Assembly: GCA_016296415.1 (NCBI GenBank)
Contig: JAEDJH010000071.1
Span: 1-5,337 of the forward strand
Reading direction: 5' to 3'
DNA: 5,337 nucleotides
Source of the DNA: Clostridia bacterium
Lineage (GTDB): Bacteria > Bacillota > Clostridia > Christensenellales > CAG-138
The notes below the pieces were generated by a model. It did not search any database. It was not told the origin of the DNA and saw only the letters and a list, made by a program, of their open reading frames with translations. The position numbers were made by a program, and so were the translations under genes. Of the stretch, positions 5,329 to 5,337 are shown in pieces; the stretch's first letter is position 1, and each line of letters starts with the position of its first letter.

Positions 5329-5337
5329 CGGCAGGCG

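Overview
The window looks like chromosomal DNA of a gut-type Clostridia (Oscillospiraceae/Ruminococcaceae-like Bacillota). The basis is moderate GC content, strong GGAGG ribosome binding sites, U-tailed hairpin terminators, a type I-C CRISPR repeat and protein families typical of that group. This is an inference from style; no taxonomic marker gene is present.

Left part (1-1027): the trailer end of a type I-C-like CRISPR array with four identical 34-bp repeats and three spacers; no cas genes are in view. It runs directly into a short reading frame that looks like a decayed amidase_3 cell-wall hydrolase fragment. Next comes an intergenic block with a 200-bp multi-hairpin element. In that element four TGATAT boxes in the left half face four ATATCA boxes in the right half, each next to a small hairpin. 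Two hairpin terminators facing opposite ways close the block.

Central part (1028-4482): a minus-strand two-gene operon with a recognisable promoter, a strong RBS and a terminator. The first gene encodes a 640-residue fusion: DedA/TVP38-type VTT membrane domain, PlsC-like lysophospholipid acyltransferase, zinc ribbon and a possible PH-like C-terminal domain. The second encodes a YfcC/DcuC-type multi-spanning transporter. Its only canonical start overlaps the upstream gene by 26 bp and has no good RBS, while an A7G7 tract just after the upstream stop offers an RBS-like signal before non-canonical start codons.

Right part (4483-5337): a GC-rich element of about 98 bp that folds on paper into a near-perfect cloverleaf (21-bp outer stem with one mismatch, three triloop hairpins), then a GNAT acetyltransferase gene on the minus strand with its own promoter and terminator.

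The genes do not form one obvious pathway. The fusion protein points to membrane phospholipid remodelling, possibly coupling lipid movement across the bilayer to re-acylation. The transporter shares its transcript, and the GNAT gene is a separate unit. The most unusual material is the fusion protein and the two structured DNA elements, which share very stable 3-base-loop mini-hairpins.
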